A stretch of 64,000 bases of DNA, from NCBI GenBank assembly GCA_947685225.1, contig CANTUV010000003.1:2488001-2552000 (forward strand). Reading direction: 5' to 3'. Source of the DNA: Garcia nutans. Lineage: Eukaryota; Streptophyta; Magnoliopsida; Malpighiales; Euphorbiaceae. The position numbers and the translations under genes were made by a program. Under the pieces are notes generated by a model. It was not told the DNA's origin, did not search any database, and was given only the letters and a program-made list of their open reading frames with translations. This document shows positions 22,063 through 34,082 of this stretch, piece after piece. Position 1 is the stretch's first letter, and every line of letters starts with the position of its first letter.

Positions 22063-24549
22063 GTGTTAGTTAAGGTTGGTGGGTTGATAGTGCCCGTGGA
22101 TTTTATAGTTCTGGACATGGAAGGAGATAACCCTACACCATCCGCAAACACTATTCTACTAGGTCGGCCTTTTATGGCTACGGCCAACACCTTGATTGAT
22201 GTTAAAAATGGTAAATTGTCAATGACTGTCTTGGGACAAACGGTTGAATTTTCTATTTTTAACACTTCTCCTATTCCTACAACTGCATTATATGAGAATT
22301 GCTCTTTAATTGATTGTATTGATGCAATTGTTTCACATGTTTTCTTGCAAACAGGTTCTTCGGATAAATTGGAGGTGGCACTGATCTTAGATCGTGAATT
22401 GGATATTTTTGACTCAGAAGTAGCCAGTTGCATTGATATTTTAGAAAGTACTGAAATAGAGGAACTTAAAGAGGAACCATCATTTGAGCTCCCCTCCATC
22501 CAAAAAGAAGAGAATAATTCTTCACTTGAGTTAGAGCTAAAAGAGTTGCCTAAAAACCTAAAATATGTGTTTTTAGGAGATCACAACACCTTACTTATGA
22601 TAATTTCTAGCGAACTTAGTGAAAGGGAAGAGATGAGGTTGGTGAGTGAATTAAAAAGATTGAAAAGAGCTATAGGATGGGGGTTGAGTGATATCAAAGG
22701 TATTAGCCCTTCAATGTGCATGCATAGAATTATCTTAGAAGAGGGAGCTAAACCTGTGAGAGAGACCCAAAGGCGCCTTAACCCAAACATGAGTGAAGTG
22801 GTTAAGAAGGAAGTGCTTAAATTGCTTGATGAAGGAGTGATATACCCGATAGCCAATAGTGAGTGGGTTAGCCCAGTACATGTAGTGTCTAAGAAATCAG
22901 GAGTCACTATGGTAAAAAATGAAAAGAATGAATTGGTTCCTACTAGGACTACCACTGGGTGGAGAATGTGTATCGACTATAGGAAGTTGAACAATGCCAC
23001 AAAGAAAGATCATTTCCCTCTTCCTTTTATTGATCAAATGCTGGATAAACTTTCTGGACACTCACATTATTGCTTTTTGGATGGACTTTCAGGTTATTAT
23101 CAGGTAGCGATAGCACCAGAGGATCAATCCAAGACCACTTTTACTTGCACTTTTGGGACTTTTGCATTTCGGCGTATGCCCTTTGGCTTGTGCAATGTGC
23201 CTGCAACCTTTCAGAGATGCATGATGTCAATTTTCACAGACATGATAGATGACTTTATTGAGGTATTTATGGATGATTTTTCTATTTTTGGAGACTCTTT
23301 TGATAATTGCCTCAGTAAACTTGTTCTTGTGCTTGAAAGATGCATAGAATGTAATCTCACTTTGAGTTGGGAAAAAAGTCATTTCATGGTTACTCAAGGT
23401 ATTGTATTAGGCCATATTGTGTCTAGTAAAGGGATTGAGGTGGATAAAGCTAAGGTAGAGTTGATTGCTAAATTACCCCCACCTACCTCTGTTAAGGGAA
23501 TAAGAAGCTTTCTTGGGCATGCAGGCTTTTACCGGAGGTTTATTAAAGATTTTTCTAAAATAAGCCAACCATTGTGTTATTTACTTGGAAAAGATGTTCC
23601 ATTTGAATTCACTGCACAATGCATGCAAGCTTTCAATTCCCTTAAGGAAAAATTGACCAGTGCACCGGTAATTGTAGCTCCTATTTGGTCTTTACCTTTT
23701 GAAATTATGTGTGATGCATCCAACCATGCAGTAGGAGCTGTCCTTGGGCAAAGGGTTGAGAAATTTTTGAGAGTGATCTATTATGCTAGCTTGACCCTAA
23801 ATAGCGCACAAGTTAATTACACAACAACTGAAAAAGAAATGCTAGCTGTTGTTTTTGCCTTAGATAAGTTTAGAGCATATTTGATTGGGTCTAAAATTAT
23901 TGTGCATTCAAATCATGCGGCTCTAAAATATCTCTTTACAAAACAACATGTTAAATGTCATTTAATTAGATGGGTACTATTATTGCAAGAATTTGATTTT
24001 CAAATCAAAGATACTAAGGGAAGTGAAAATGTTGTAGCTGACCATTTATCTAGGTTACCTTTCTTTGGTGAAAATCTTGCATCTGATAGCGTTCATAGAA
24101 ATTTAGAAGCATTTCTTGATGAACAATTGTTTGCGGTAATGAATTCACCATGGTTTGCAGATATTGCTAACTATCTTGCTTGTGGTATTTTGCGTTTTGA
24201 CATGTCATTTCAGGAAAAGAAAAGGTTTTTGCACATGAGTAAATTCTATTTTTGGGATGACCCTTACCTATTCCGGATATGCAAAGATGAGATAGTTCGC
24301 AGGTGTGTATCTGAGGAAGAACAACTGAGTGTTCTTCAATTTTGTTATGACCTTCACTGCAGTGGTCATTTTGGAGGGAGAAAAACTGCCGAAAAAGTGC
24401 TTCAAAGTGGATTTTATTGGCCTACCCTATTCAAAGATGCTCAAGAATATTGTAAGCATTGTGACCGCTGTCAAAGAGTAGGTAATATTGGGAGGAGGAA
24501 TGAAATTCCCCTTCAATCTTATATTGTAGTTGAACTGTTTGATGTTTAG
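22063..24549 (+). pseudogene. Athila protease end, RT, RNase H, integrase zinc region (828 codons)
   Basis: The longest open stretch in the window. The protease ends with TILLGRPFMATANTLIDV. RT has WRMCIDYRKLNNATKKDHFP, FLDGLSGYYQVAI, RRMPFGLCNVPATFQ and catalytic FMDD at 23266-23277, intact. RNase H has MCDASNHAVGAVL and EKEMLAVVFALDKF, but the third catalytic Asp is Asn (HSNHAALKYL; codon AAT at 23911), so activity is doubtful. The integrase zinc region HCSGHFGG...CKHCDRC is complete. The frame stops at TAG 24547 where WGIDFM would be expected; the Asp codon that follows is also AAC (Asn). Confidence 0.92.
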
Positions 24550-25437
24550 GGAATAAACTTCATGAGTCCTTTTCCCAAATCTTTTGGTTATGAATACATT
24601 TTAGTTCCTGTTGATTATGTTTCAAAATGGGTGGAGGCAATCCCCACCTGAACTAATGATGCTAATGTGGTTGTTAAATTTGTGAAGGAATACATTTTTA
24701 GCAGATTTGGCACACCAAGAGTGATAGTCAGTGATGGGGGAAGTCATTTCTGCAATAAACTTTTTAAGAAGTTAATGCACAAGTTGGGTGTGAAACACAA
24801 AGTCGCGACCCCATACCATCCACAGACTTCAGGACAAGTTGAGACATCCAACAAGCAAATCAAAGGAATTCTGGAAAAAACAGTCAACTCATCAAGGAAG
24901 GATTGGGCAAGTAGATTGAATGATGCATTGTGGGCATATCGAACAGCTTTCAAAACTCCCTTGGGTATGAGTCCATACCGATTGGTTTTCAGTAAGGCTT
25001 ATCATTTACCAGTGGAGTTAGAGCACAAGGTGTATTGGGCAATTAAGACTCTGAATTTAGATTTGGACAAGGCAAAGAGAGAACCTTTTTTGCAAATTTC
25101 AGAGTTAGATGAACTAAGGAACGAGGCATATGAGACTTCAAGGATTTATAAGGACCGTACTAAAGCACTTCATGACCGAATTTTAGTATGAAAGACATTG
25201 AGCCCAGGTATGAAGGTCTTGCTTTTCAATTCTCATCTCCGACTGTTTCTAGGAAAACTCAAGTCTTGATGGAGCGGTCCTTTCGAGATAACTCAGGTAT
25301 ATCCTTTTGGATTTATAGAATTACTTAACTCTCGAACGAATGAAACTTTTAAAGTAAATGGACAGAGAGTTAAATCATATAATGAGGGGTTCCAAGAAGT
25401 AAGGATCATCGATAGTACTTTGATCTACGATCCTTAA
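24550..25437 (+). pseudogene. Athila integrase core and C-terminus
   Basis: Same frame as the preceding region. The integrase core reads GINFMSPFP instead of GIDFMGPFP, losing the first catalytic Asp. The second Asp (VSDGGSHF) and the Glu (SGQVETSNKQIK) remain. YRTAFKTPLGMSPYRLVF and the C-terminal WSGPFEITQVYPFGFIELL follow. Stops at TGA 24649, TGA 25189 and TGA 25267 sit where Arg or Trp codons are expected; the natural end is TAA 25435-25437. No frameshift anywhere. Confidence 0.87.
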
Positions 25438-27164
25438 TTCTGGCTAAAACGTCCAGCTAAGACAACGTTAAAGAAGCGCTCTATGGGAGGCAACCCATTG
25501 TTATTGTTTTTAGAATTTTAGTATATTCAGTTTATTTATTTATTTTCCCTTCTATTTTTTCTTTAAAGCTTGATGGTTTGGAGATTGGGAGTGTTTTTAT
25601 TCATACAGTGAACATGCCAGGAGCATTGAGTTTAATTGAGAAAAAGAGAGCCATCCAGTTCCAACTTTCCATGCTTGCATGTTTATGCTGAAGTCGCGGT
25701 ATTTGCTTTAGTTGTTTTCTTTCATATTGATTATTTGTACAGAAGCTTCACTATGAATGACACAAAAGAGGTTCTTTCTATCTTTTCTTTTGTTTACATT
25801 GAGGACAATGTAACTCATAAGTGTGGGGTAATTTCTTAAGCTTTTCTTTAATTTTTGTTTTGTTCTCTTTGTGAGTTATATTGTGCGTTTTTCATGGCAT
25901 AATTTTTAGAAACTTATTGACTTTTCTGTAATTCTAACATTACATTTGAGCCTTTAGTATCAGCATATAGATTAGCATTTAAATTCATTCAGGATCAATT
26001 TTCACATTCTGCAATTCATGACATATAAATCTTTGAGAACCCAACCTTTGTGAGTTTTGAGCCTCATAGGTTGAATATTATTGTCAATCGATTTTCTTTT
26101 CTTAATTGTGCACCTTCATGATTTTGCATCTCTAGAGCTTGCTTTTGCATACTAATTGAACTCACATTATGATTTCATCTCAAGTTTTAAAATGATGAAG
26201 GCAAATTAGGATTACCCACTTTAGCTTAAAAAGACCTCCCTTAATTATGAAATCCTTAGTGAGCCAAGTTGAGCCTTTGACCTTTTCTTGATTGATCAAC
26301 ACAATTCATAACTCACTATTTTCCTATTATTATCATACCTTCATTAAGGAATGGAGTTTCTTATGATATGACAATAGGAGTGGTTTAATTGATAAGTGTG
26401 GGGTAAACAAAAAAAAATAAATAAATAAAAATAAATAAATAAATAAATAATATTATTTTAGTAAGATTGGGGGCTGAAATGCATACTTTGCAGATTGTAT
26501 TTGACTAAGAGTCGATTATTCTTTTCCTCTACATTTGAGCTAGATGTTCAATACAATTTTATATTTTGTATATATATATATATAAAATAATAAATAAAAA
26601 TAAAAAGAGAAGATATATATATACAAAATTCATACATTTTATAGCATTAGTCATCAAAGAGGAATTTCGACTCATTTACTTTTCTTTAAGTATGCAAGTA
26701 TGTGAGACTATCAAGGGTTGGTGAATATGCCATTTGAGGGAGTTACGAGTTTCTACGCAAGATTATTGTCTAATTTATATACTCCATTTATTAATGTTCC
26801 AACTTAAATGTCTTTTCTCACACCTTTACCTTAGCCCCATTACATCCAAACGAAAAGACCTTTGGATTATTTCTTGAGAAAAATCAGTGAGAGAGATTGG
26901 ATAATTAAGCAAGTTTATGGCAGTATGCGGTCATGAGTGGTTTGAGTGAATTAACCTTTGAAATTGAGTGAAACACTTGGATGAGAGATGAGATTTGTTA
27001 TGTCTGAATTAATGAATGAGTTAAGAAAATCTTGATTGAAGTAAATTGCATTTATTTATTGCTGAGTATTTAAGGATTTCATCTTATATACTTGAATTAT
27101 AATTAAGGTTAATTGAGTTTTTAATTTATGCTATGTAAATTTGCTTGAGGACAAGCAAAGTTTT
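25438..27164 (+). other. Athila 3' region without env-like gene
   Basis: About 1.7 kb of AT-rich sequence. The only longer frame (25636-25839, 67 codons) has no envelope features beyond one hydrophobic stretch and I do not call it. AAGTGTGGGGTA occurs twice (near 25820 and 26395) before the real polypurine tract, once preceded by ATTGAGGACAATG. TA and AAAT microsatellites lie at 26405-26450 and 26565-26625. Confidence 0.7.
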
Positions 27165-27178
27165 AAGTGTGGGGTAGT
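27165..27178 (+). promoter_or_regulatory. Athila polypurine tract
   Basis: AAGTGTGGGGTAGT directly before the 3' LTR, preceded by TTGCTTGAGGACAAGCAAAG. The motif AAGTGTGGGG before the LTR is usual for Athila. Confidence 0.75.
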
Positions 27179-27439
27179 TATTTTATTAGTTTTTGTCATA
27201 AAATTGCTATTTATTTATTATGATAATTATTGTTTTCTTTATGTATTTTGGTAGTTTTAATCTGTTTATTTAGTGATTTCATGCATTTTGGTAGTTTTGA
27301 TTTATCCTAGTGTTTAGATCATTTTTGTACTAGTTTTTAGTATGATGTTTATGTGTTTTTGGTTAATGTTTCATTTGATTCTTGTTTAAAGTTTGTTTTA
27401 GGTTAAAGTGCAAAAACCCCCTTGGAAGATCAAAACAAA

Positions 27440-27915
27440 GAAAGAGGAGCATGAATCAAGCAAGACATGGCCAAGCCAAATCAAGCTTGGCCATGTCACC
27501 TCAAGGAAACTTTTGGCAGATCATGACACGGGCAGGAGACACAACCAAGCCACTGGCCGTGTCTCACCTAAAGGGCAAAACCAAGGAAACCAAGAAAGAA
27601 AGAAAAATTTGGCAGAAGCTAACACTGGCAGGTGACACAGCCAAGCCACTGGCCATGTCACATGACACGGCCACAAGCTTGGCCGTGTCCCATCCTAAGC
27701 CAAGAACAAAGAAGAACCAAAGAAAAGACACAGAAGCTGACACACCCAGGAGACACGGCCAAGCCACATGGCCAGGAGCTTGGCTGTGTCACTCTCATCT
27801 TCAAAGAACAAAGAAGACCAAAGGAGAAACAGAAGATGACACACCCAGGTGACACGGCCAAGCAAGTGGCCGTGTCACATGACATGGCCACAAGCTTGGC
27901 CGTGTCACTCCATGA
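27440..27915 (+). repeat. GGCCGTGTC inverted and tandem repeats in Athila U3 (3' LTR)
   Basis: Same repeat zone as in the 5' LTR, with several GACACGGCCA/TGGCCGTGTC pairs. Unit number and arrangement differ (for example GGCCAAGCCACATGGCCAGG near 27758 is a shortened unit), showing that the zone gains and loses units. Confidence 0.82.
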
Positions 27916-27958
27916 GACCAAAGAAAGAAAAGACGCCAAATTTTTAGCAAGGGATTTG

Positions 27959-27967
27959 TATAAATAG
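27959..27967 (+). promoter_or_regulatory. Athila TATA box (3' LTR)
   Basis: TATAAATAG, identical in context to 18905-18913. Confidence 0.75.
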
Positions 27968-28974
27968 AAGAATTAGGGCAAGGGGGAGGGGACTTCTTCT
28001 TCATCAGCCGTTGGACTTCTTCTTCTTCTGCCGTTCTACACACAACTTTCAGCTATTCTCTATTTTTCTCTGGAAATTGATTTCACTTTCATCCAAACAC
28101 TCTAGATTAAATTAGTTCTAGCCATTACATTATTCATTTAGCACAAATCTGAGCAAGAGATTCTTCAAAAGCAAAGGAAGATTGTAATTGGTTTTGTTCT
28201 TAAACTCTATTTCTTAAGTTTCATTGAAATTTTGTTTATGAATACTCTGATGTCTAAATTGATTTCTTTGAATTTTAATGAGATGAATTTGTTTGATAGC
28301 ATCATTATGAACTAATTTTGATCTAGTCTAGGGTTTGTATGGATCTACTATGATTGTATGAAATGGTTATTGCTCTTAACTGATTTATTTCTCTTATCCT
28401 TAATTGAATGGAATAATGTTAATATATAATTGATTGGCCACCAATTATGTGTTTTAGGTATTTAGATGAAGGATTGAGAAATGAAATCTATTACTTGAAT
28501 AATTCAATTAGGGACTTAGGTGAATTAGAAATATAAACCTAAGGAAAAGATCATTTTGATTGTAATAAGATTAATTGAAAGAGGTTTGAATGTGAGAGCT
28601 TATTTCCTTGATTTGATTAATTAAGTTGCTTGAAATATGATCTTTGAAATTAAACCAGTTGTGAGGAATAATCATGCATACATATAAATTAGTAGAGAAG
28701 TGCAAACCCTAGGCTTTTCTATTAAGTGAATCAATATCCTTGTTTAGTTTCCTTTCATTGCTATAAATTCAATTCATTTCTGTTTTCATTAGTTGTTCAT
28801 CAATTCAATCTTATAAATCAAAAACTACTAATTAATAATTTATTCATTACGATTTGATAAATACTTAGTCTATCTAGTTTCCTTGTGAGACGACCTTAAG
28901 GAGTTCACCGAAATGCTATAGCAGCCTTGTATACTTGCGAGTGTGGCTTTAGTAGTGTATACCAGAGCGTAACA

Positions 28975-31640
28975 ACCCTTCAAAAAATGGATCTTCATCC
29001 TTTGGAGATTGGGTCTTTACCCTTCAAAAAATGGATCTTCATCCTTTGGAGATTGGGTCTTTACCCTTTAAGATGGATCTTGATCCTTTTGAGATTGGGC
29101 CTTTATCCTTCAAGAGGGATCTTTACCCATTAGAGATTGGGTCTTTACCCTTCAAAGATGGATCTTTATCTTTTGGAGATTGGGTCTTTACCATTCAAGA
29201 TGGATCTTCATGCTTTGGAGATTGGGTCTTTTCCCTTCAAAAATGGATTTTATCCTTTGGAGATTGGGTCTACGCCCTTCAAAGATGGATCTTCATCCAT
29301 TGGAGATTGGGTCTTTACCATTAAAAAATGGATCTTTATCCTTTCGAGATTGGGTCTTTAGCCATCCAAAATAGATCTTCATCCATCAGAGATTGTACCC
29401 TTCAAAAAGTGCATCTTCATCCTTTAGAGGTAAGGTCTTTACCCTTATAGATGGATCTTCATTCTTTCAAGATTAGGTCCTTAACTTTAAAGATGGATCT
29501 TCGTCCTTTGAAGATTGGGTCTTTACCCTTCAAAATGGATCTTTATCCTTTGGAGATTGGGTCTTTACCCTTTAAAAATGGATCTTCATAGAGATTGGGT
29601 CTTTACCCTTCAAATATGGATTTTCATCCTTTGGAGATTCGGACTTTACCTTTCAAAAATGGATGTTCATCCTTCTGAGATTGGGTTTTTACCCTTCAAA
29701 TATAGATCTTCATCCTTTGGAGATTGAGCCTTTTCCCTTCAAAAATGGATCTTCATCCTTTCGAGATTGGGTCTTTACCTTTCAAAAAGGAATCTTCATC
29801 CTTTGGAGATTAGGTTTTTACCCTTCAAAAAATGGATCTTCATCCTTTAGAGATTGTGTCTTTACCCTTCAAGTTGGATCTTTATCCTTTCGAGATTGGG
29901 ACTTTACCCTTCGAGATGGATCTTTATCCTTTGGAGATTGGGTCTTTACCCTTCAAGACAGATCTTTATCCTTGAAAGATGGATCTTCATCCTTTGGAGA
30001 TTGGGCCTTTAACCTTCAAAGATGGATCGTCATCCTTTGTAGATTGGGTCTTTACCCTTCAAGATGATCTTCATTATTTGGAGATTGGGTCTTTACCCTT
30101 CAAGATGGATCTTCATCCTTTGGAGATTAGGTCTTTAACCATCAAGATGATCTTCATTCTTCGAAGATTGAGTTTTTAATCTTAAAAATTGGATCTTCAT
30201 CCTTTGGAGATTGGGCCTTTACCCTTCAAAAAAGGGATCTTTATCCTTTGGAGATTGGGACTTTACCTTTCAAAAATGGATCTTCATCATTTCGAGATTG
30301 GGTCTTTACCCTTTAAATATAGATCTTAATCCTTTCGAGATTAAGGCTTTACCCTTAAAAAATGGATCTTAATCCTTTCAAGATTGGGTATTTACCTTTC
30401 AAAAAGGAATCTTCATCCTTTGGAGATTGGGTTTTTACCTTTCAAAAAATGGATCTTCATCCTTTGAAGATTGGGTCTTTACCATTCAAGATGGATCTTC
30501 ATCCTTTCGAGATTGGATCATTACCCTTCAAGATTGATTTTTATCCTATGGAGATTGGGTCTTTACCTTCAAGATGGATCTTTATCCTTTCGAGATTGGG
30601 TCTGTACCCTTCAAAGATGGATCTTTATCTTTTTGAGAATGGGTCTTTACCCCTCAAAGATGTATCTTCATCCTTTGGAGATTAGGATTTTCCCTTCAAG
30701 GTCGATCTTCATCCTTTAGAGATTGGTTATTTACCCTTCAAGATGGATCTTCATCCTTTGAAGATTGGGTCTTTACTCTTCAAAAATGGATCTTCATCCT
30801 TTGGAGATTGGATTTTTACCCTTAAAAAATGGATCTTCATCCTTTTGAGATTGGGTCTTTACCCTTTAAAAAATGGATCTTTATCCTTTAGAGATTGGGA
30901 CTTTAACCTTTAAGATGGATCTTCATCCTTTCGAGATTGGGTCATTACCCTTTAAGATGGATCTTTATCCTTTCGAGATTGGGTCTGTACCCTTTAAAAT
31001 TGGATCTTTATCCTTTGGAGATCGGGTCTTTACCCTTCAAAGATGGATCTTCATCCTTTGGAGATTGGGTTTTTACGCTTCAAGATGGATCTTCATCCTT
31101 TGGAGATTAGGTCTTTACCCATCAAAAATGGATCTTCATCCTTTGGAGATTGGATTTTTACCCTTAAAAAATGGATCTTCATCCTTTTGAGATTGGGTCT
31201 TTACCCTTTAAAAAATAGATCTTTATCCTTTAGAGATTGGGACTTTAACCTTTAAGATGGATCTTCATCCCTTCGAGATTGGGTCATTACCCTTTAAGAT
31301 GGATCTTTATCCTTTCGAGATTGGGTCTGTACCCTTTAAAATTAGATCTTTATCCTTTGGAGATTGGGTCTTTACCCTTCAAAGATGGATCTTCATCCTT
31401 TGGAGATTGGGTTTTTACCCTTCAAGATGGATCTTCATCCTTTGGAGATTGGGTCTTTACCATTTAAAAATGGATTTTCATCCTTTGGAGATTGGATCTT
31501 TTCACTTCAAGAGGGATCTTTATCTTTTGGAGATTGGGTTTTTACCCTTCAAAGATGGATCTTTATCCTTCGAAGATGGATCTTTATCCTTTGGAGATTT
31601 GGTCTTGACCCTTCAAAAATGGATCTTTATTCTTTAGAGA
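28975..31640 (+). repeat. 43-bp minisatellite, array B main block, about 2.7 kb
   Basis: About 62 units of 41-44 bp starting near GGATCTTCATCCTTTGGAGA. Together with 17795-18095 this was one array before Athila inserted. Because 43 is not a multiple of 3 and the unit lacks stops in all three plus-strand frames, long frames appear throughout (for example 29663-30067 and 31257-31637); they have no gene features. The array lies in the 3' part of Tat B. Confidence 0.93.
30789..31471 (+). repeat. 342-bp higher-order repeat within array B
   Basis: A block of eight units is duplicated. GTCATTACCC occurs at 30941 and 31283, and the run of variants (TTGGATTTTTACCC, CCTTTTGAGATTGGG, GGGACTTTAACC, GTCATTACCC, GTCTGTACCC) repeats in the same order at an offset of 342. 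This is a late local duplication. Confidence 0.85.
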
Positions 31641-34082
31641 TTGTCCTACATTTACGTAAACTTTTCTAACTAGAATGATCTTTTGTCTTTTGTATTTTCA
31701 TTCTTTTGGGGATCTTGCTTTCTTCTTATTACATTCTTTTTTATTCTTCCTTTTTCAAAAATTTAGTTTTAGCTAGCCCTTATATCCTCTCTTTGCCTCG
31801 AATGATTTTGTTCCCATATAAAATTTGATTGATGCTCGTATTTTGTCTGGTTCTTTGCACAAACGAGCATCTCCATTTTTGTAAAGTGACTGGATATTTC
31901 CCAAGTAATGGGCCTTCCATTCCCCCTGACTCCATATTTTCTTCTTGTTTGCTTCACAGAGTATTGCTGTCTACTTTGACAAAGAATAGATAATACAGGG
32001 CAACAAAATGTGATGTGTTACGCTCATGTATGCATGATATGCATGGGTGATACTAATAGTGGTTTCATTTGACTTATAGACTGAGGTGATTAGCTGAAGT
32101 GCTCCCATTGGTTCTTTATAGATTTTCATTCAGGTCTTGCATTAGAATCAATAGAAGTCTTCACATTTATGGCTTTATTTCCAAAATGTTGGAAACATGA
32201 GTAGCGGGGGCCCAAGCACGATAGTCAAAGACATGGGAGATACCAATTTCAACATATTTGGCTGGCAACATCTTTACCACATGATGTTGCAAACAATCCT
32301 TTCATTCTCCACATTTTCCCAATATATCATTTGAGGTTCGATGGTGCACAATACTTCCCTTACGTTGAAGGTTTATGCAATAAGAAAATAATTTTTTTAT
32401 TTTAAAAATTAAACGTTGAATTTTTGAAATCAATGTCAATTTTTCTCAGGACTTGACTTTCCCAAAATATTATATCTATAACATGATAACCCTAGTTACC
32501 ATACTAAACTTGGGAATCATTTTCATTTAAGTAAGAACTGTTGCACTTTAGATAGACACATACACATTACATGGCCAAAGGTTTCATTGAGTTTAAATAT
32601 TGTCTATCTCATATGCATGCTTATTCAAACAATCTTCAATAATAGACTCCACCTACTAAGAGAGTTCAACAGATCTTTAATAGGCTTGAAATGGGGGGTT
32701 TATAAGGGATATGGGTTAAATGAAGGCCATTTTTGAATTAGAGTTGAGGTAACATTATGGACAATCCCTCACACTATTAACTTTCTACTGGAACCGTATG
32801 TTGTTGGAGATATTCTTAAACTTCAGGCATCACTTTTATCTTTTGACTTTATGAAAATACAAAGCTTGAATGTCCTTCCATCTTCTTGGCAGAAATCTAG
32901 ATCCAATCAGTACTATCTTGATCTTTAGACCACCCTTTTTCTTCCTCTTTCTTTCCGTCCTTTTTCCTTTAAGAATATTGCTGACTTGGAGCTACATTAA
33001 ACAAAAGATGGTCTTTCCCTTAATTGTCTGATTTTATTTGAATCTTTGGTTGGACTAAACCAATTCAAGTTAATATGTCCTTGTAAACTAAGTGGGAGTC
33101 TTCTGATGCTTTAGGTAAGAAGAACTCGATTGGCTTTCTAAACCGACCTTTTTGGGTTAACCGCCCTTTTTAGGGTTTTATTTTTTTTTATTTTTCTTCT
33201 TTTTGTTTTCATTTTTTTCGTTATTGGGTCCAAGCTCCAAGGGTATTGTCATGCTTGCACCATTCTATGCTTTTGACTATAGATAAGTGGAGATGAGTGA
33301 TTCTTCTTCAATTAGAATGAATCCTTCATTGTTCCGAATTTTTCTCAATGATGAAAGAGATCAGAGATATTAAATCTAGTTCAGGTAAATTTCAACTATC
33401 TTTATGGTTTTGACTGTGCATCATTCTTCTTGATCTTCTTACCCATTCATTCTTTAGTGATCATCAAACTTGCCATAAGTATCACAACAACTCATGATAG
33501 TTTGCTAGAGTTTACAAGCCAATAAAAGCAAGCAAAGAATTTCATGAAGGTCAAAGGGACAAACAAGGGATTAATGATAACAAGGTTAATACTAGTTGTT
33601 GGCTTACTGAACAATGCCTAGATCATTTCTCCCTTAAATAAGAAAAATTCAATTTCACCTCGAAAGTTTGTCAAAGCATGTTCTAAGATTGACTAAAACC
33701 TAGACCTATATAATTATGTAGGAACACTCTCTAAGTAAGCATACACTATCCAGAGCTATAGAATAATTCCCTCACCTAGTAAAATCATTCGAATCATAAT
33801 GCATAGATATATTAATTTACAAATACCAAGCTAGACTCATCATTGATTGAGCATTAAATTGAACAAAGATAAACATAAACAAAAATTTAATGAAATTAAT
33901 TTATTCAAATAATCTTAATTTGAAAAATATAATTGTTCCACTAAAGAAAGAAAATGAAACAAAAATCAAACAAGCCAAGAGAAGTTGGTTGAGTTGGAGC
34001 CAAAGATGCTTCATTTATTTAGGCATATTAGGGGCAAGGATTTTTCTATCATCAATGATCATCACTTCATCATCCACATTGG
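31641..34082 (-). other. Conserved non-coding 3' module of Tat B
   Basis: Homologous to 8076-10519 (A) and 61021-62559 (C), with no coding frame. The conserved core is 32470-32757. Its edge next to the array differs from A and C: the TGGCTTCAGCTC segment is missing and TAACTAGAATGATCTTTTGT follows the last unit. Confidence 0.7.

Larger units (their letters stand above)
18096..28974 (+). mobile_element. Athila-lineage Ty3/gypsy element, full length, 10,879 bp
   Basis: Complete structure: 5' LTR, primer site, gag, protease, RT, RNase H, integrase, a 1.7-kb non-coding 3' region, polypurine tract and 3' LTR, flanked by ACCCT. FMDDFSIFGDSFDNC in RT, DLGAS in protease and the tRNA-Asp-like primer site are typical of Athila. 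Many members carry an env-like frame after integrase; I see none here. All coding parts stay in a single reading frame but hold 12 premature stops, so it is not autonomous now. Confidence 0.92.
27179..28974 (+). repeat. Athila 3' LTR, 1796 bp
   Basis: It aligns with 18096-19921 throughout. The start reads TATTTTATTAG instead of TGTTTTATTAG, and the end GTAACA is intact. It is followed by ACCCT, the target duplication. The U3 repeat zone has fewer GGCCGTGTC units than the 5' LTR. Confidence 0.9.

Noticed and set aside
25636..25839. Env-like gene of Athila
   Set aside because: Only 67 codons with no signal peptide plus membrane anchor pattern; the region is mostly non-coding.
29663..31637. Several 100-134 codon frames as genes
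   Set aside because: Same minisatellite artefact as in array A.
28975..31640. CRISPR-like array
   Set aside because: Units are contiguous tandem repeats without unique spacers, in a plant genome.
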